Source: Prescottella defluvii (GTDB lineage Bacteria > Actinomycetota > Actinomycetes > Mycobacteriales > Mycobacteriaceae). Taken from it: a DNA stretch of 64,000 bases. Both the position numbers and the translations under genes were made by a program. Under the pieces are notes generated by a model. It saw only the letters and a list, made by a program, of their open reading frames with translations. It did no database searches and was not told the origin of the DNA. The stretch is taken from the NCBI GenBank assembly GCA_029690005.1, contig CP121458.1, positions 4,154,001 to 4,218,000 on the forward strand. The letters are read 5' to 3'. Every line of letters begins with the position of its first letter. The first letter of the stretch is position 1. Positions 39,900-52,587 of this stretch are shown here, piece by piece.

Positions 39900-41811
39900 C
39901 ACACCCTCCCCACCAGTACGGCCGCGACCACCACGACCGCGCCGACGAACATGTACAGCGCGTACGAGCGGACGAATCCGGTCTGCAGTCGCCGCAGGGC
40001 CACCGACGCGAAGCCGAGGATGTTGGGCACGGCCCGCACGACGCCGTCGATCCCCTTGTCCTCGAGCACTTTCAGTCCCGCGATCAACCGCTGTCCGGGA
40101 CGCATGAACATCGCCTCGTCGACGGCGTCGCCGTACAGGTCGCGGCGGGCGGCGACGGTGAGGCCGGATACCTCGGCCGGCGCGACGACCGGGACGGGTC
40201 GCGTGCCGTACTGCCGCCACGCGATCCCGATGCCGACGGCGACCACCGCGAGCGTCGCGACGGTGATCACCCACACCGGCACGGCGGGCTCGGCGTGTTC
40301 GGCCGCGGAACCGAATTCGGTCCAGACGGGTGCGAGCCAGTGCTCGAGGGTGCCGCCGATCGCGAGCAGTCCACCGGCGGTGACCGACCCCACCGCGAGC
40401 AGGATCATCGGCACCGTCATCACGCCCGGCGACTGCGTGCGGGTGCGCGTCCGGATTCCACCGGCGCTCGCCGAAGAACGTCATCAGCATCACGCGGGTC
40501 ATGTAGAACGCGGTGATGCCCGCGCCGAGCATCGCGACCGTGCCGATCACTGCGCCCCCGGCGCCGCCGGACGCGAACGCGGCCTCGATGATCTTGTCCT
40601 TGGAGAAGAAGCCGGAGAACGGTGGGACGCCGATGATCGCGAGGTAGCCGAGCCCGAACGTCGCGAACGTGATCGGCATGAGGGTGCGCAATCCGCCGTA
40701 CCGGCGCATGTCGGTCTCGTCGTCCATGCCATGCATCACCGAGCCGGCGCTGAGGAACAGTCCGGCCTTGAAGAAGCCGTGCGCGAGCAGCAGCATGATC
40801 GCGAACGCGTAGCCGACGGGGCCGAGCCCGGCCGCCATGACCATGTAGCCGATCTGGCTCATCGTGGACGCGGCGAGCGCCTTCTTGATGTCGTCCTTCG
40901 CGCAACCGATGATCGCGCCGAACAGCAGGGTCACCGCGCCGACGATCACGACCGCGACCTGAGCGCCGGGGCCGCCTCGAAGAGGGGCCCGGATCGGACG
41001 ATCAGGTAGACGCCCGCGGTGACCATCGTGGCGGCGTGGATGAGCGCCGACACCGGCGTCGGGCCCTCCATCGCGTCGCCGAGCCACGACTGGAGCGGAA
41101 CCTGGGCCGACTTGCCGCACGCGGCCAGCAGCAGCGCCAGCCCGATCGCGGTGCACGTGCCCTCGCCCGCCGCGGCCGCCCCACCCAAGACGTCCGGGAA
41201 CGAGACGGACCCGAACGTCGCGAACATGATCATGAGCGCGACGACCAGGCCCATGTCGCCGACGCGGTTGACGACGAACGCCTTCTTCGCGGCCGTCGCG
41301 GCGGTCGGCTTGTACTGCCAGAACCCGATCAGCAGGTACGACGCGAGACCCACGCCCTCCCAGCCGACGTACAGGCCGAGGTAGTTGTCGGCGAGCACCA
41401 GCAGCAGCATCGCGGCGAGGAACAGGTTGAGGTACGCGAAGAATCGCCGTCGACCGGGGTCATTCTGCATGTAGCCGACCGAATAGATGTGGATGAGCGA
41501 GCCGACGCCGGTGATGAGCAGCGCGAAGCACATCGACAGCGGATCGAGCCGGAAGCCGACGTCCACGTGGAGTCCGGCGACGGGCAGCCACGTGAACAGG
41601 TCCTGGGTCACGATCCTGTCGGCGGAATCGCGGCCGACCATGTCGACGAACAGCGCCGCCGCGAGCACGAACGACGCGAGGGCGGCGGCGCAGCCGAGGA
41701 GGTGTCCCCACGGGTCGCTGCGCCGACCCGCCAGCAGGAGGATCGCCGCGCCGGCGAGCGGGAAGTACCGGCAGGAGCCAGATGAGCGCGTGAATTCCCG
41801 TCCCCGTTCAT
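39899..41811 (-). CDS. nuoL: NADH-quinone oxidoreductase subunit L
   Basis: Largest antiporter-like subunit, with the lateral helix that spans the membrane arm. Features: [86 protein letters not shown] and [16 protein letters not shown]. Start MNGDG at ATG 41811, one base after the nuoK stop. Indels near 41795, 41760, 40970 and 40445. Repaired length about 637 residues. Confidence 0.94.
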
Positions 41812-41812
41812 G

Positions 41813-42111
41813 TCAGTACTTCAGGAGGTCTGCGTCGTCGACCGAGGCCGACCGACGGGTCCGGAAGATGGTCATGATGATCGCGAGGCCGACGACGACC
41901 TCCGCCGCGGCGACGACCATCGTGAAGAACGCGAACACCTGGCCGTCGAGGTTCCCGTGCATGCGGGCGAACGTGACGAACGCGAGATTGCCGGCGTTGA
42001 GCATCAGCTCGATGCACATGAACACGACGATCGCGTTGCGCCGCAACAGCACCCGGCGGCTCCGATCGTGAACAGCAGCGCGGCCAGGTACAGGTAGTTG
42101 TCGGGATTCAT
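41813..42111 (-). CDS. nuoK: NADH-quinone oxidoreductase subunit K
   Basis: Small membrane subunit with three spans and conserved glutamates: [21 protein letters not shown] (E36-type) and [13 protein letters not shown] (E72-type). Start [20 protein letters not shown] at ATG 42111 overlapping the nuoJ stop (ATGA). One base is missing near 42060 just before RRNAIVVF. Repaired length 99 residues. Confidence 0.95.
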
Positions 42112-42941
42112 CGCGTCTCCTCCCCGGTCGGTGCCGCGGCGGACGGCGGGATGTCGCGCGGATCGAGCACGCGGGCAACGGATTCGCGCGCGTAGGAACC
42201 GTCGGGCAGCCGGGCCGGCATGTCGACGGCGTTGCTGCGCGCGTAGACGCCCGGGCTCGGGAGCGGCGTGACGCGGGCGGTCGCGTCGGGCTCGCCCGCA
42301 CCCCAGTCCCGGAACCGCTTCTCCGACAGCTCCCGCTGGCTCAGGCGGCGCTCGAAGCGTTCGCGGTGGGCCAGCACCATCGCACCGATCGTCGCGGTGA
42401 TCAGCAGGGCGCCGGTGAGCTCGAACACCCACACGTAGTGGACGAAGACGGTCTCGGCGAGACCCTCGACGTTGCCGCCGGCGTTGGCCTGGTCGAGACC
42501 GACGAAACCGACCTGGCCGGAGCGGGTGACACCGATGGTGGCGTTGCCGAGCGCGCCGACCAGCAGCAACCCGAACCCGAGGCCGGCCACCACCGCCGCG
42601 ATGCGTTGTCCGCGCAGGGTTTCCACGAGGGAGTCCGACGAGTCGACGCCCACGAGCATCAGCACGAACAGGAACAGCATCATCACCGCACCGGTGTAGA
42701 CGACGACCTGCACGACGCCGAGGAACAGCGCGCCCTGGGCAATGTAGAGCACGGCGAGGACGATCATCGTCATCGCGAGGAAGATCGCCGAGTACACCGC
42801 CTTCGGTGCGCACACCACCCCGAGGGCACCCAGTACCGCGATGGTGCCGAGGATCCAGAACTGCACACCCTCGGCGGTGGACGTCCGGGCGAATGTCTCG
42901 GCGGCGAGCATCGTCGTCGCGTGCACGGTCACAGCGTCCAC
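42108..42941 (-). CDS. nuoJ: NADH-quinone oxidoreductase subunit J
   Basis: Membrane subunit of complex I, 277 residues, frame intact, five predicted spans. Conserved core: [61 protein letters not shown]. The C-terminal ~100 residues after the last span are a hydrophilic actinobacterial extension ([25 protein letters not shown]). GTG start at 42941; 13-base gap from nuoI. Confidence 0.96.
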   Translation of the reverse strand: MDAVTVHATTMLAAETFARTSTAEGVQFWILGTIAVLGALGVVCAPKAVYSAIFLAMTMIVLAVLYIAQGALFLGVVQVVVYTGAVMMLFLFVLMLVGVDSSDSLVETLRGQRIAAVVAGLGFGLLLVGALGNATIGVTRSGQVGFVGLDQANAGGNVEGLAETVFVHYVWVFELTGALLITATIGAMVLAHRERFERRLSQRELSEKRFRDWGAGEPDATARVTPLPSPGVYARSNAVDMPARLPDGSYARESVARVLDPRDIPPSAAAPTGEETR

Positions 42942-42954
42942 CCCGATCGCCTCC

Positions 42955-43503
42955 TCAGCTCGCGGTCTCGTCGGTTCGGGCGGGCGTGGTGGCGATCGTG
43001 CCGATCACGTTGCCCCGGTAGTAGTCCTCGTCGGTGGTACCGGGCGCCATCGGGTGCGGCGGCGGCTCCATCCCGGGTTGCAGCGGGGCGAGCAGGCGGT
43101 CCTTCTCGTAGATCAGGTCGGTGCGGTTGTCGTCGGCCATCTCGTACTCGTTGGTCATCGTGAGCGCGCGGGTCGGGCACGCCTCGACGCACAGACCGCA
43201 GCCGATGCACCGCAGATAGTTGATCTGGTAGACGCGGCCGTACCGCTCCCCCGGCGAGTACCGCTCCTCGTCGGTGTTGTCGGCGCCCTCCACGTAGATC
43301 GCGTCGGCCGGGCACGCCCACGCGCACAGTTCGCAGCCGATGCACTTCTCCAGCCCGTCCGGGCGACGGTTGAGCTGGTGTCGACCGTGGTAGCGGGCGG
43401 CGGTGGGCGTCTTCTGCTCGGGATAGAACTCGGTCACCGGTTTCTTGAACATCGTCGAGAACGTCACGCCGAAACCTGCGACGGAGTCGAGGAAGTCAGG
43501 CAT
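42955..43503 (-). CDS. nuoI: NADH-quinone oxidoreductase subunit I (2x 4Fe-4S)
   Basis: Connecting-arm subunit carrying clusters N6a and N6b, seen as [20 protein letters not shown] and [18 protein letters not shown]. 182 residues, intact, beginning [30 protein letters not shown] at ATG 43503 with GGAGG (AAAGGAGGAATTCG) as a strong ribosome-binding site. The nuoH stop overlaps the first codons in another frame. Confidence 0.97.
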   Translation of the reverse strand: MPDFLDSVAGFGVTFSTMFKKPVTEFYPEQKTPTAARYHGRHQLNRRPDGLEKCIGCELCAWACPADAIYVEGADNTDEERYSPGERYGRVYQINYLRCIGCGLCVEACPTRALTMTNEYEMADDNRTDLIYEKDRLLAPLQPGMEPPPHPMAPGTTDEDYYRGNVIGTIATTPARTDETAS

Positions 43504-44806
43504 CGAATTCCTCCTTTCCGGGTGCCGGGACGCCGCGAGCGCCGGCTCGGTCCGCAGCGCGGACGCCGGGAGCGGCGGGACGGGGAAGCCTCCGGCCATC
43601 GGGTCGAACTCTTCGGCCGCGACGGGTTGCACCTCGCGCGGCGCGCCGCGCGCGGCCGTGAGGCGGCGCCACAGCAGGGCCAGCAGCACCAGGGCCACGA
43701 TCACGCCGCCGACGACCAGGACGATCCAGCGCACCTCGTGCCCTCGTCGCGGAGCACCCGGACCGTCGCGACCACCATGACCCACACGAGCGCGACCGGG
43801 ATCAGGACCTTCCAGCCGAGGTTCATGAACTGGTCGTAGCGCAGGCGTGGGAGCGTGCCGCGCAGCCAGATGAACACGAACAGGAACGCCCACACCTTCG
43901 CGACGAACCACAGCAGCGGCCACCAGCCCGAGTCGGCGCCGGACCACATGTTCAGCGGCCACGGCGCGTGCCAGCCGCCGAGGAACATCGTGGCCGCCAG
44001 CGCGGAGACGGTCACCATGTTCACGTACTCGGCGAGCATGAACATCGCGAACCGCAGCGACGAGTACTCGGTGTGGAAGCCGCCGACGAGTTCGCCCTCG
44101 GCCTCGGGCAGGTCGAACGGGGCCCGGTTGGTCTCGCCGACCATCGAGGTGACGTAGATGAGGAACGACGGCAGCAGCAGGAACGCGTACCAGGTGCCCT
44201 CCTGTGCGGCAACGATTCCCGACGTCGACATCGTGCCGGCGTCGAGGAACACGGCCGCGAACGTCAGCCCCATCGCGACCTCGTAGGAGATCACCTGCGC
44301 GGTCGACCGGAGTCCGCCGAGGAGCGGGTACGTCGAACCCGACGACCATCCCGCCAGCACGATCCCGTAGACGCCGACGGACGTGACCGCCAGGACATAC
44401 AGGATGGCGACGGGAAGATCGGTGAGCTGCAAGGGCGTCCACCGGCCGAGGATCGACACCTCCGGGCCGAACGGGATCACCGCGAAGGCCATGAAGGCCG
44501 GGACCGTCGCGATGACAGGCGTGAGGATGTAGACGGGTTTGTCGACGCCCGCGGGACGATGCCCTCCTTGAGCGCGAGCTCGATGCCGTCGGCGAAGTGT
44601 CTGCAGGATTCCCCGGGGGCCGACGCGGTCGGGCCGACCCGCATCCGCATCCACGCCAGCACCTTCCGTTCGGCGTAGATCGCGATCAGGACGGTCAGCA
44701 CCAGGAACACGAAGATGGCCAACGCCTTCGCGATCACGAGCCACCACGGGTCGTGGCCGAACATCGACAGGTCGGCGGCGGCCGTAATCATCCCGGTGTC
44801 GGTCAT
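43496..44806 (-). CDS. nuoH: NADH-quinone oxidoreductase subunit H
   Basis: Membrane subunit that forms the quinone chamber with NuoB and NuoD. Features: [49 protein letters not shown], and [26 protein letters not shown]. Indels near 44560 and 43740 and probably one more near 43530. After the last span there is a C-terminal tail with a further hydrophobic helix ([21 protein letters not shown]), a known actinobacterial extension. I place the stop at 43496-43498, eight bases into nuoI, because that frame ends KEEFDA; the tail frame is uncertain. ATG 44806 overlaps the nuoG stop. Confidence 0.9.
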
Positions 44807-47262
44807 CGCACGACCTCCCCTTCGAGACGCGGGTCCCACGACACCGTTCGTGCCGGGTTCCGCGAGGCGGATCCGCACGACGTCGCCGGGTCGGCCGAGT
44901 TGCCGGTGCACCGCCGAACCGGGCGAGTTCATCGGCAGCCACACCACCCGGTAGGGCAGATCGGTGATCGCGAGCGGCAGGGCGACCGCTCCCCGCTCGG
45001 TCTCGACGGTCACCGGATCACCGTCGCGCGCACCGATCTCCGCGGCGCAGTCGGCGGGCAGGCGGACGACGGGCGGGCGGGCCGTCCCGGCGAGGTAGGG
45101 TTCGCCGTCCTGCATCCGGCCGGCGTCGAGGAGCATCCGCCAGGTGGCCAGGACCGCCTCGCCGGGCCGCGGCTCGGGCACCGGGCGGGCGGGGATCTCC
45201 CAGGACTGCGGTCGTGCGCCGGTCCACGTGCCCAGCCGCGCGATCTCGATGCGGGCGGCGGCGACGTCGGGCAGCCCGAGCTGGACTCCCATCTCGGCGG
45301 ACAGGGCGTGCAGCACCCTCTGGCTCCGCCACTGCACCGGTGTCGCGCAGCGCGGCCTCGAACGGGCGCACCCGACCCTCCCAGTCGACGAATGCGCCGG
45401 ACTTCTCCGCCACCGGTGCGACCGGGAACACGACGTCGGCGCGCTCGGTGACGGCGCTGCGGCGCACCTCCAGGCTCACGACGAACCCGGTCGCGTCGAG
45501 GGCCTCCCTCGCTGCGGCGGGATCGGGCAGGTCGTCGAGTTCGACGCCCCCCACCAGCAACGCTCCCAGCGTGCCCGTGGCGGCCGCCGAGAGCATCAGC
45601 GACGTGTCCCGGCCCGTTCCCGCGGGCAGATTCTCCATTCCCCAGATCGTCTCGACGTCGCGCCGGGCCGTGGGATCGGTGACCGGCCGCCCGCCCGGCA
45701 GCACGGCGGAGACGCCCCGACCTCCAGCGCGCCACGTTCACCGGCCCGCCGCGGATCCACGCGATCCGCGCGCCGGTCGCGTCGGCCAGGCGCCCGACGG
45801 CCGACAGCGTGCCCGGTATCGCGGCCGCGCGCTCCCCGACCAGGATCACCGAGCCTGCGCACCGCAGGAAGTCCGACGCGGTCAGTTCGTCGAGGATCGC
45901 CGGTTCGTCGCCCGGGACCGCCCGCAGCAATCGGCCGGACATCTCTCGAGCCTGCGGGTCGCGTACGGCGCGATCGACATCACCACGGCCTTCCGGGTGC
46001 GCACGGCCTTGCGCAGCCGGAGGAACACCATCGGCGACTCCTCCTCGGGCTCGAACGCGACCAGCAGGACGGCGGGCGCGTGCTCGAGACCGTCGTAGGT
46101 GACCGCCGTGGGGTCGGCGCCGAGGACATGGCCGGCGACCCGCGCCGCGAGGAACCCGCTCTCCTCGACGGAGAGCTGCCGGGACCGGAAGTCGATGTCG
46201 TTGGTGCCGAGGGCCGTCCGCGCGAACTTCGCGTACGCGTACGCGTCCTCCACAGTGGACCGGCCACCGACCAGGACACCGGTGCCGCCGGGTGCCGACG
46301 CGAGCCCGTGTGCGGCGGCCGCGAGGGCCTCCGGCCACGACGCCGGCACGAGATCGCCGGAGGCGTCCCGGATCATCGGGGTCTCGAGCCGGTCCGGTTC
46401 GGTCGCGTACGTGAACGCCCACCGCCCCTTGTCGCAGTTCCATTCCTCGTCGACCTGCGGGTCGTCGCCGGCGAGCCGGCGCAGCACGGTGCCGCGGCGG
46501 TGGTCGGTGCGCTGTGCGCAACCGCTCGCGCAGTGCTCGCAGATACTCGGACTCGACACCAGGTCGAACGGCCGGGCCCGGAACCGGTACGCGGCGCCGG
46601 TCAGCGCTCCGACCGGGCAGATCTGCACCGTGTTGCCGGAGAAGTAGGAATCGAACGGCTCGTCCTCCCGGTTCCGACCTGTTGCAGCGCACCTCGTTCG
46701 AGCAGTTCGATCATGGGGTCGCCCGCGATCTGCTGCGAGAAGCGGGTGCAGCGCGCGCACAGCACGCAGCGTTCGCGGTCCAACAACACCTCGCAGGACA
46801 GCGGAATCGGTTTGGGAAAGGTGCGTTGACACCCCCGAACCGGGATTCGGAACGTCCACTCGACATCGCCTGGTTCTGCAGCGGGCACTCGCCGCCCTTG
46901 TCGCAGACGGGGCAGTCGAGCGGATGGTCGATGAGCAGCAGCTCCATCACGCCCTTCTGCGCGCGGTCCGCGACCTCCGACGTGACCTGCGTGTGCACCA
47001 CCATGCCGTCCGTCGCGACGGTCGTGCATGACGCCAGCGGCTTGCGTTGCCCCTCGACCTCGACGAGGCACTGCCGGCACGCGCCGACCGGGTCGAGGAG
47101 CGGGTGGTCGCAGAACCGCGGGATCTGGATGCCGATGCCCTCCGCCGCGCGGATCACGAGCGTTCCCTTGGGGACGGTCACCTCGACGCCGTCGATCGTG
47201 AGCGTCACCCGGTCCGACGGGACCGGCTGGCCCGACGCGTCGGCACCCACGTTGACGGTCAT
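44803..47262 (-). CDS. nuoG: NADH-quinone oxidoreductase subunit G
   Basis: Large peripheral-arm subunit with 2Fe-2S and 4Fe-4S clusters. N-terminal ferredoxin fold: [25 protein letters not shown]; then [28 protein letters not shown], and the molybdopterin-like domain ([31 protein letters not shown]). C terminus ends [10 protein letters not shown] just over the nuoH start. Seven or so indels (near 46850, 46670, 45955, 45735, 45340 and 44850 among them) make this the most broken gene in the window. Repaired length about 820 residues. Start ATG 47262 overlaps the nuoF stop. Confidence 0.92.
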
Positions 47263-48578
47263 GCGCTGCCCCCTTCCGGTCGGGCCGCCACCCTCGCGAC
47301 GAGCGCCGACTCGTCCGGGTCGAACGGGCAGGCGCCGTGCTCGAAGTGCGCGACGTACTCGTCGCGAAAGTACTTCAGCGAGGACATGATCGGGCTCGCT
47401 GCGCCGTCACCGAGCGCGCAGAACGACTTGCCCAGGATGGTGTCGGAGATGTCGAGCAGCTTGGCGAGGTCCTCCTCGGTCCCCTCCCCCCGCTCGAGCC
47501 GATCGAGGATCTGCACCAGCCAGTACGTGCCCTCCCGGCACGGGGTGCACTTGCCGCACGACTCGTGCGCGTAGCAACTCCGTCCACCGCAACACCACCC
47601 GCACGACGCACGTGGTCTCGTCGAAGATCTGGAGCGCTTTGGTGCCGAGCATGGACCCCGCGCCGGCGACCGCTTCGTAGTCGAGCGGCACGTCGAGGTG
47701 CGCGTCGGTGAAGATCGGCGTCGAGGAACCACCGGGGTCCAGAACTTGAGCCGATGGCCCGCGCGGACACCGCCGGCGTGATCGAGCAGCTGCCGCAACG
47801 TGATTCCGAGCGGGGCCTCGTACTGACCGGGGTTGGTGACGTGTCCCGAGAGCGAGTACAGGGTGAATCCGGGGACGCTTCGCTGCCCATGCTGCGGAAC
47901 CACTCCGGCCCCCGCAGGATGATCGGCGGGACGCTCGCGATCGACTCGACATTGTTGACCACGGTGGGACACGCGTAGAGCCCGGCGACCGCGGGGAACG
48001 GCGGCCGCAGCCGGGGCTGCCCGCGTCGACCCTCGAGCGAGTCCAGCAGCGCTGTCTCTTCGCCGCAGATGTAGGCGCCGGCCCCGGCATGGACCACGAT
48101 GTCGAGGTCGAAGCCGGACCCGAGGATGTCGCGCCCGAGATAGCCGGCGTCGTAGGCTTCGGCGACCGCGGCCTGCAATCGGCGCAGTACCGGCACCACC
48201 TCTCCGCGCAGGTAGATGAACGCCCGCGACGCCCGGATCGCGAAGGCCGCGATGACGACACCTTCGATCAGGGCGTGCGGGGTGGCGAGCATCAGCGGAA
48301 TGTCTTTGCAGGTGCCGGGTTCCGACTCGTCGGCGTTGACGACCAGGTAGTGCGGCTTCGCGCTACTGGCCGGATCCTGCGGGATGTACGACCACTTCAT
48401 GCCCGTCGGGAAGCCCGCTCCGCCGCGGCCACGCAACCCGGCGTCCTTGACGGTCTGGATCACCTCGTCGGGGTTCATCCGCAGCGCCTTGCGTAGCGCG
48501 GTGTAGCCGTCGTGGCTCTGGTAGGTGTCGAGGGTCCACGACCGGCGTCGTCCAGTGTCGGCTCAGCACGGGAGTCAA
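47259..48578 (-). CDS. nuoF: NADH-quinone oxidoreductase subunit F (FMN, NADH site)
   Basis: Flavin subunit that accepts hydride from NADH. Motifs: [16 protein letters not shown] (NADH/FMN loop), [34 protein letters not shown] and [12 protein letters not shown] (4Fe-4S N3). The likely start is TTG at 48578 (LTPVLSRHW), overlapping the nuoE stop (TTGA), which fits the operon's coupled pattern; a GTG three codons later is an alternative. Indels near 48545, 48515, 47880, 47725 and 47580. Repaired length about 440 residues. Confidence 0.93.
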
Positions 48579-49326
48579 CGTGGTCCGTCGGCGGCGTCTT
48601 CCCGGGACACGCGCAGGCCGGCGAGCGTGGCCGACCCGGCGCCGCCGCCCGCTTCGAGTGCGCCCGGTCGTCTGTCGGGGAATCCGGCGAGGATGCGGGC
48701 GGTGTCGCGGAACGAGCACAGCGGTGCACCGCGCGTCGGCGTCACGGTCTGCCCGGCCCGCAGCGCGTCGACCACCTCGGTGGCCGACGCGGGCGTCTGG
48801 TTGTCGAAGAACTCCCAGTTCACCATCATCACCGGCGCGAAGTCACAGGCCGCGTTGCACTCGATGTGCTCGAGCGTCACCGCCCCGTCCGCGGTGGTCT
48901 CGCCGTCGCCGATCCCGAGGTGCTCGCGCAGGGCCGCGTGGATCGCGTCGCCGCCCATCACCGCGCAGAGGCTGTTGGTGCACACGCCCACGTGGTAGGT
49001 GCCGGTCAGGTCGCGGCGGTACATGGTGTAGAACGTGGCCACCGCGGTGACCTCGGCCGCGGTCAGTCCGAGTTGCCGTGCGCAGAAATCGATTCCGGCG
49101 GGCGAGACGTATCCGTCCTGGGCCTGAACGAGGTGCAGCAGCGGCAGCAGCGCCGAGCGCGCGGTACCGGGGGCTCGGACTCGTCCACGCGGCCGTGGTA
49201 ACGGGCAATGATCTCCTCGGCATCGGCAGCCAGCCGGTCGGCGACATCCGCGGGATAGGACGGCCGCTCCCGGAGCCGCGGACCGAGGTCGACGAACACC
49301 GGTCCCGTGGTTCGTGGTTCGCTCAT
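48575..49326 (-). CDS. nuoE: NADH-quinone oxidoreductase subunit E (2Fe-2S)
   Basis: Thioredoxin-like 2Fe-2S subunit beside NuoF. Cluster N1a ligands are CTNSLC and CNAACD. N terminus [28 protein letters not shown]; core [48 protein letters not shown]. One indel near 49170. Repaired length about 250 residues. ATG at 49326 overlaps the nuoD stop (ATGA). The C-terminal 60 residues are an actinobacterial extension. Confidence 0.94.
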
Positions 49327-50655
49327 CGGTCCACTCCCCCATGACGGGGTCGATGCTGGCCACCGACGCGATCACGTCGGCCACCATCCCGCCCTCGCAC
49401 ATTGCCGACACAGCCTGGAGATTCGTGAAGGACGGATCCCGATAGTGCACGCGGAACGGCCGGGTCCCGCCGTCGCTCACCATGTGCACGCCCAGCTCAC
49501 CGCGCGGTGACTCGACCGCCACGTACACCTGACCGGGCGGGACGCGGAATCCCTCGGTGACGAGCTTGAAGTGATGGATCAGCTCCTCCATGGAGGTGCC
49601 CATGATCCGGCGAATGTGCTCGAGGGAATTGCCGAGCCCGTCCGGGCCCAGCGCGAGATCGGCGGGCCAGGCGATCTTCCGGTCCGCCAGCATGACCGGT
49701 CCGGGGCGCAGGCGATCGAGGCACTGCTCGACGATCTTCAGCGACTCCGCCATCTCGCGAACACGTACGAGATAGCGCCCGTAGCAGTCGGATCCGGTGT
49801 CGGTGACTACGTCGAACTCGTAGGTCTCGTAGCCGCAGTACGGGTCCGACCTGCGCACGTCCAACGGCAGTCCGGTGGCCCGGAGGATGGGGCCCGTGAT
49901 GCCCAGCGCCATGCAGCCGGTGAGGTCGAGGTAGCCGATGCCCTGCGTGCGGGCCTTCCAGATCGGGTTCTCGTTGAGGAGGTTCTCGAGGTCACGCAGC
50001 CGCCGGGGCATGAGGTCGAGCAGCTCACGCACCTTCTCCACAGCCCCGTCCGGGAGGTCCTGCGAAAGTCCGCCCGGGCGGATGTAGGCGTGGTTCATGC
50101 GCAGGCCGGTGATCATCTCGAAGATGTCGAGAACCAGTTCGCGCTCGCGGAATCCGAAGAGCATCGGCGTGATCGCGCCCAGTTCCATGCCACCGGTCGC
50201 GAGTGCCACGAGGTGCGAGGAGATCCGGTTGAGCTCCATGAGCAACACACGCACCACGGCGGCGCGTTCGGGGACTTCGTCGGTGACGTCGAGCAGCTTC
50301 TCGACGCCCAGGCAGTACGCCACCTCGTTGAAGAACGGTGCCAGGTAGTCCATGCGGGTCACGAACGTGACGCCCTGCGTCCAGTTGCGGTACTGCAGGT
50401 TCTCTCGATCCCGGTGTGTAGGTATCCGATTCCGCAGCGGGCCTCGGTGACCGTCTCGCCCTCGATCTCCAGGATCAGTCGCAGCACCCCGTGGGTGGAC
50501 GGGTGCTGCGGGCCCATGTTGACGACGATCCGCTCGGCACCGGACTCGTGCGCCGCGGTGGCCGCGTCGACGAGCTCGTCCCAGTCCTGGCCGGAGACGG
50601 TGAACTCCGCACCGCCGCTGCCGTTCCCGCCGAAGGAGTCACGAGAGTGATTCAC
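49323..50655 (-). CDS. nuoD: NADH-quinone oxidoreductase subunit D
   Basis: 49-kDa subunit of the quinone site. Features: [60 protein letters not shown], and the C-terminal SIDPVMG end. Start GTG 50655 ([10 protein letters not shown]) overlaps the nuoC stop (GTGA). Indels near 50403 (after GYLHTGIE) and 49336 (one G short in a G run just before the stop). Repaired length about 444 residues. Confidence 0.95.
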
Positions 50656-51408
50656 TGGTACGCCCTCCTCTCGTCGGGCGGCGGGATCTTCGCCCCCTTG
50701 TATTCGACGGGGACGCCGCCGAGGGGGTAGTCCTTCCGCTGCGGATGCCCCACCCAGTCGTCGGGCATCTCGATCCGGGTGAGCGCCGGGTGCCCGTCGA
50801 ACACGAGCCCGAAGAAGTCGTACGCCTCGCGCTCGTGCCAGTCGGTGGTCGGATACACCAGGTACAGCGACGGGATGTGCGGATCGCCATCGGGGACGGC
50901 TACCTCCAGCCGCAACCGACGGCCGTGGGTGATCGACATCAGCGGGTACACCGCGTGCAGCTCTCGCCCCGGGTCCTGCGGATAGTGCACGCCGCTCACC
51001 CCGAGGCACAGTTCGAACCGCAGTTCCGGGACGTCGCGCAGCAGCCGGGCCAGCAGCGGCAGGCACTCGCGGCGCACGTGGAGGGTGAGTTCGCCGCGGA
51101 AGACGACGACCTTCTCGACCGCGTCGTCGAACAGGACGCCCGCGTCGTCCGCGTCCAGGGCGTCGGCGAGGGTGTCGACGACCCCGTCGAACCAGCCCCG
51201 TACGGCCGCGGTGTGCCGCCCGGCAACGTGACCGGCCGCACCAGACGCCCGTAGCCCGAGGTGTCCCGGTGCCGCCGACCCCGAACATGCCCTGGCGCAG
51301 GCCGATCATCTCGCCGCCGGCGACGCGCTCCGGCGGGACGGTGCCCTCGGGGCCGGCGGTGACCTCGGGATCGGTGCCGCCCGGCACGTGGTCGTGGTCG
51401 TTCGTCAT
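50652..51408 (-). CDS. nuoC: NADH-quinone oxidoreductase subunit C
   Basis: 30-kDa peripheral subunit. C-terminal signature: [44 protein letters not shown]. The N-terminal 45 residues ([19 protein letters not shown] onward) are a low-complexity actinobacterial extension, then [17 protein letters not shown] leads into the fold. Indels near 51275 and 51200. Repaired length about 252 residues. ATG 51408 overlaps the nuoB stop (ATGA). Confidence 0.94.
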
Positions 51409-51979
51409 GGCGCCACCGCCCCGGCGCCACGGCCCGGCATCCCGAGGTCGACGGTCGGTCGCGCCGCGAGCGCCGCCGCCTCGGCCGCCCGGACGGCCTC
51501 CTCGCGGTTCACGCCGAGCGGCATCTGCTGAATCTTCGCGTGCAGCTCCAGGATTGCGTTGAGGAGCATCTCCGGCCGGGGCGGGCAGCCGGGAAGGTAG
51601 ATGTCCACCGGGACGACGTGGTCGACGCCCTGGACGATCGCGTAGTTGTTGAACATCCCGCCCGTCGACGCGCACACCCCCATCGCCAGCACCCACTTGG
51701 GTTCGACCATCTGGTCGTACACCTGACGCAGCACCGGTGCCATCTTCTGGCTCACCCGGCCCGCGACGATCATGAGGTCGGCCTGCCGGGGCGACGCGCG
51801 GAAGGCCTCCATGCCGAACCTGGCCAGGTCGAAGCGCCCCGACGTGGTCGCCATCATTTCGATCGCGCAGCACGCGAGGCCGAACGTGGCCGGCCACAGC
51901 GAACCCTTGCGGGCGTAGCCGGCGACGGTTTCCACGGTGCTCAGCAGGAAACCGCTCGGCACCTTCTCCTGAGACCCAT
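51405..51979 (-). CDS. nuoB: NADH-quinone oxidoreductase subunit B (4Fe-4S N2)
   Basis: Carries the terminal cluster N2 that reduces quinone: [16 protein letters not shown] and PGCPPRPE supply the cysteines. The true start is ATG 51979 (MGL), with one base missing near 51968 before [25 protein letters not shown]. Repaired length about 191 residues; the final 25 are Ala/Gly-rich. Stop overlaps nuoC start. Confidence 0.96.
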
Positions 51980-52010
51980 GCCTGGTTCACCTCCTTCTCG
52001 CGGGTACCGC

Positions 52011-52382
52011 CTAGTCCCAGCTCAATCCCCCGCGCCGCCACTCGTACACGTAGGCGACGGACACGTTGAAGACGAAAACCGCCATCGCGGCCAGACCGAA
52101 CAGTCCGAGGGCGTCGAAATGCACGGCCCACGGGTAGAGGAACACGATCTCGATGTCGAAGATGATGAACAGCATCGCTGTCAGGTAGTACTTCACCGGG
52201 ATCCGTTGCCCGCCGGCGCGGCCGGTGGCTGATTGCGGCGTGGGTTCGATGCCACACTCGTAGGCCTCGAGCTTCGCGCGGTTGCGCCGCTTGGGTCCGA
52301 CGACCGAGGCGACGGCCACGGAGAACACGGCGAAGGCCACCGCGATGGCCCCGAGCACGAGAATCGGCACGTACGCGTTCAT
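52011..52382 (-). CDS. nuoA: NADH-quinone oxidoreductase subunit A
   Basis: First gene of the nuo operon, 123 residues with three membrane spans and the loop [27 protein letters not shown], the NuoA/ND3 loop with its conserved Cys, followed by [16 protein letters not shown] 52382 ([11 protein letters not shown]) has AGGAGCTGGGGC upstream. Frame intact. A promoter is expected in the 205-base spacer 52383-52587; I see no palindromic operator there, only a locally AT-richer patch around 52450-52495. Confidence 0.96.
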   Translation of the reverse strand: MNAYVPILVLGAIAVAFAVFSVAVASVVGPKRRNRAKLEAYECGIEPTPQSATGRAGGQRIPVKYYLTAMLFIIFDIEIVFLYPWAVHFDALGLFGLAAMAVFVFNVSVAYVYEWRRGGLSWD

Positions 52383-52587
52383 TGCGCCCCAGCTCCTCTC
52401 GTCGCGAGCCCACAAAGTGACCACGCGCGGCGGGTAGCCACGGGAGACGCACAATCACGCAATCAGAAAAACCACCCGCCGAATGTGATCTACGACTCAG
52501 CGTACCGGGATAGGCCCCGTGCTTGGCTTCGGTTTTACCCGCGAGTCTTTCGGGTGCCGGCCGCGCATCGGCCCGGACCCGATTCCT

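Noticed and set aside
36741-52382. Decay of the nuo operon into pseudogenes
   Set aside because: Every fragment is conserved with all cluster-binding and pumping residues, and breaks are single-base in GC runs, as elsewhere in the window.
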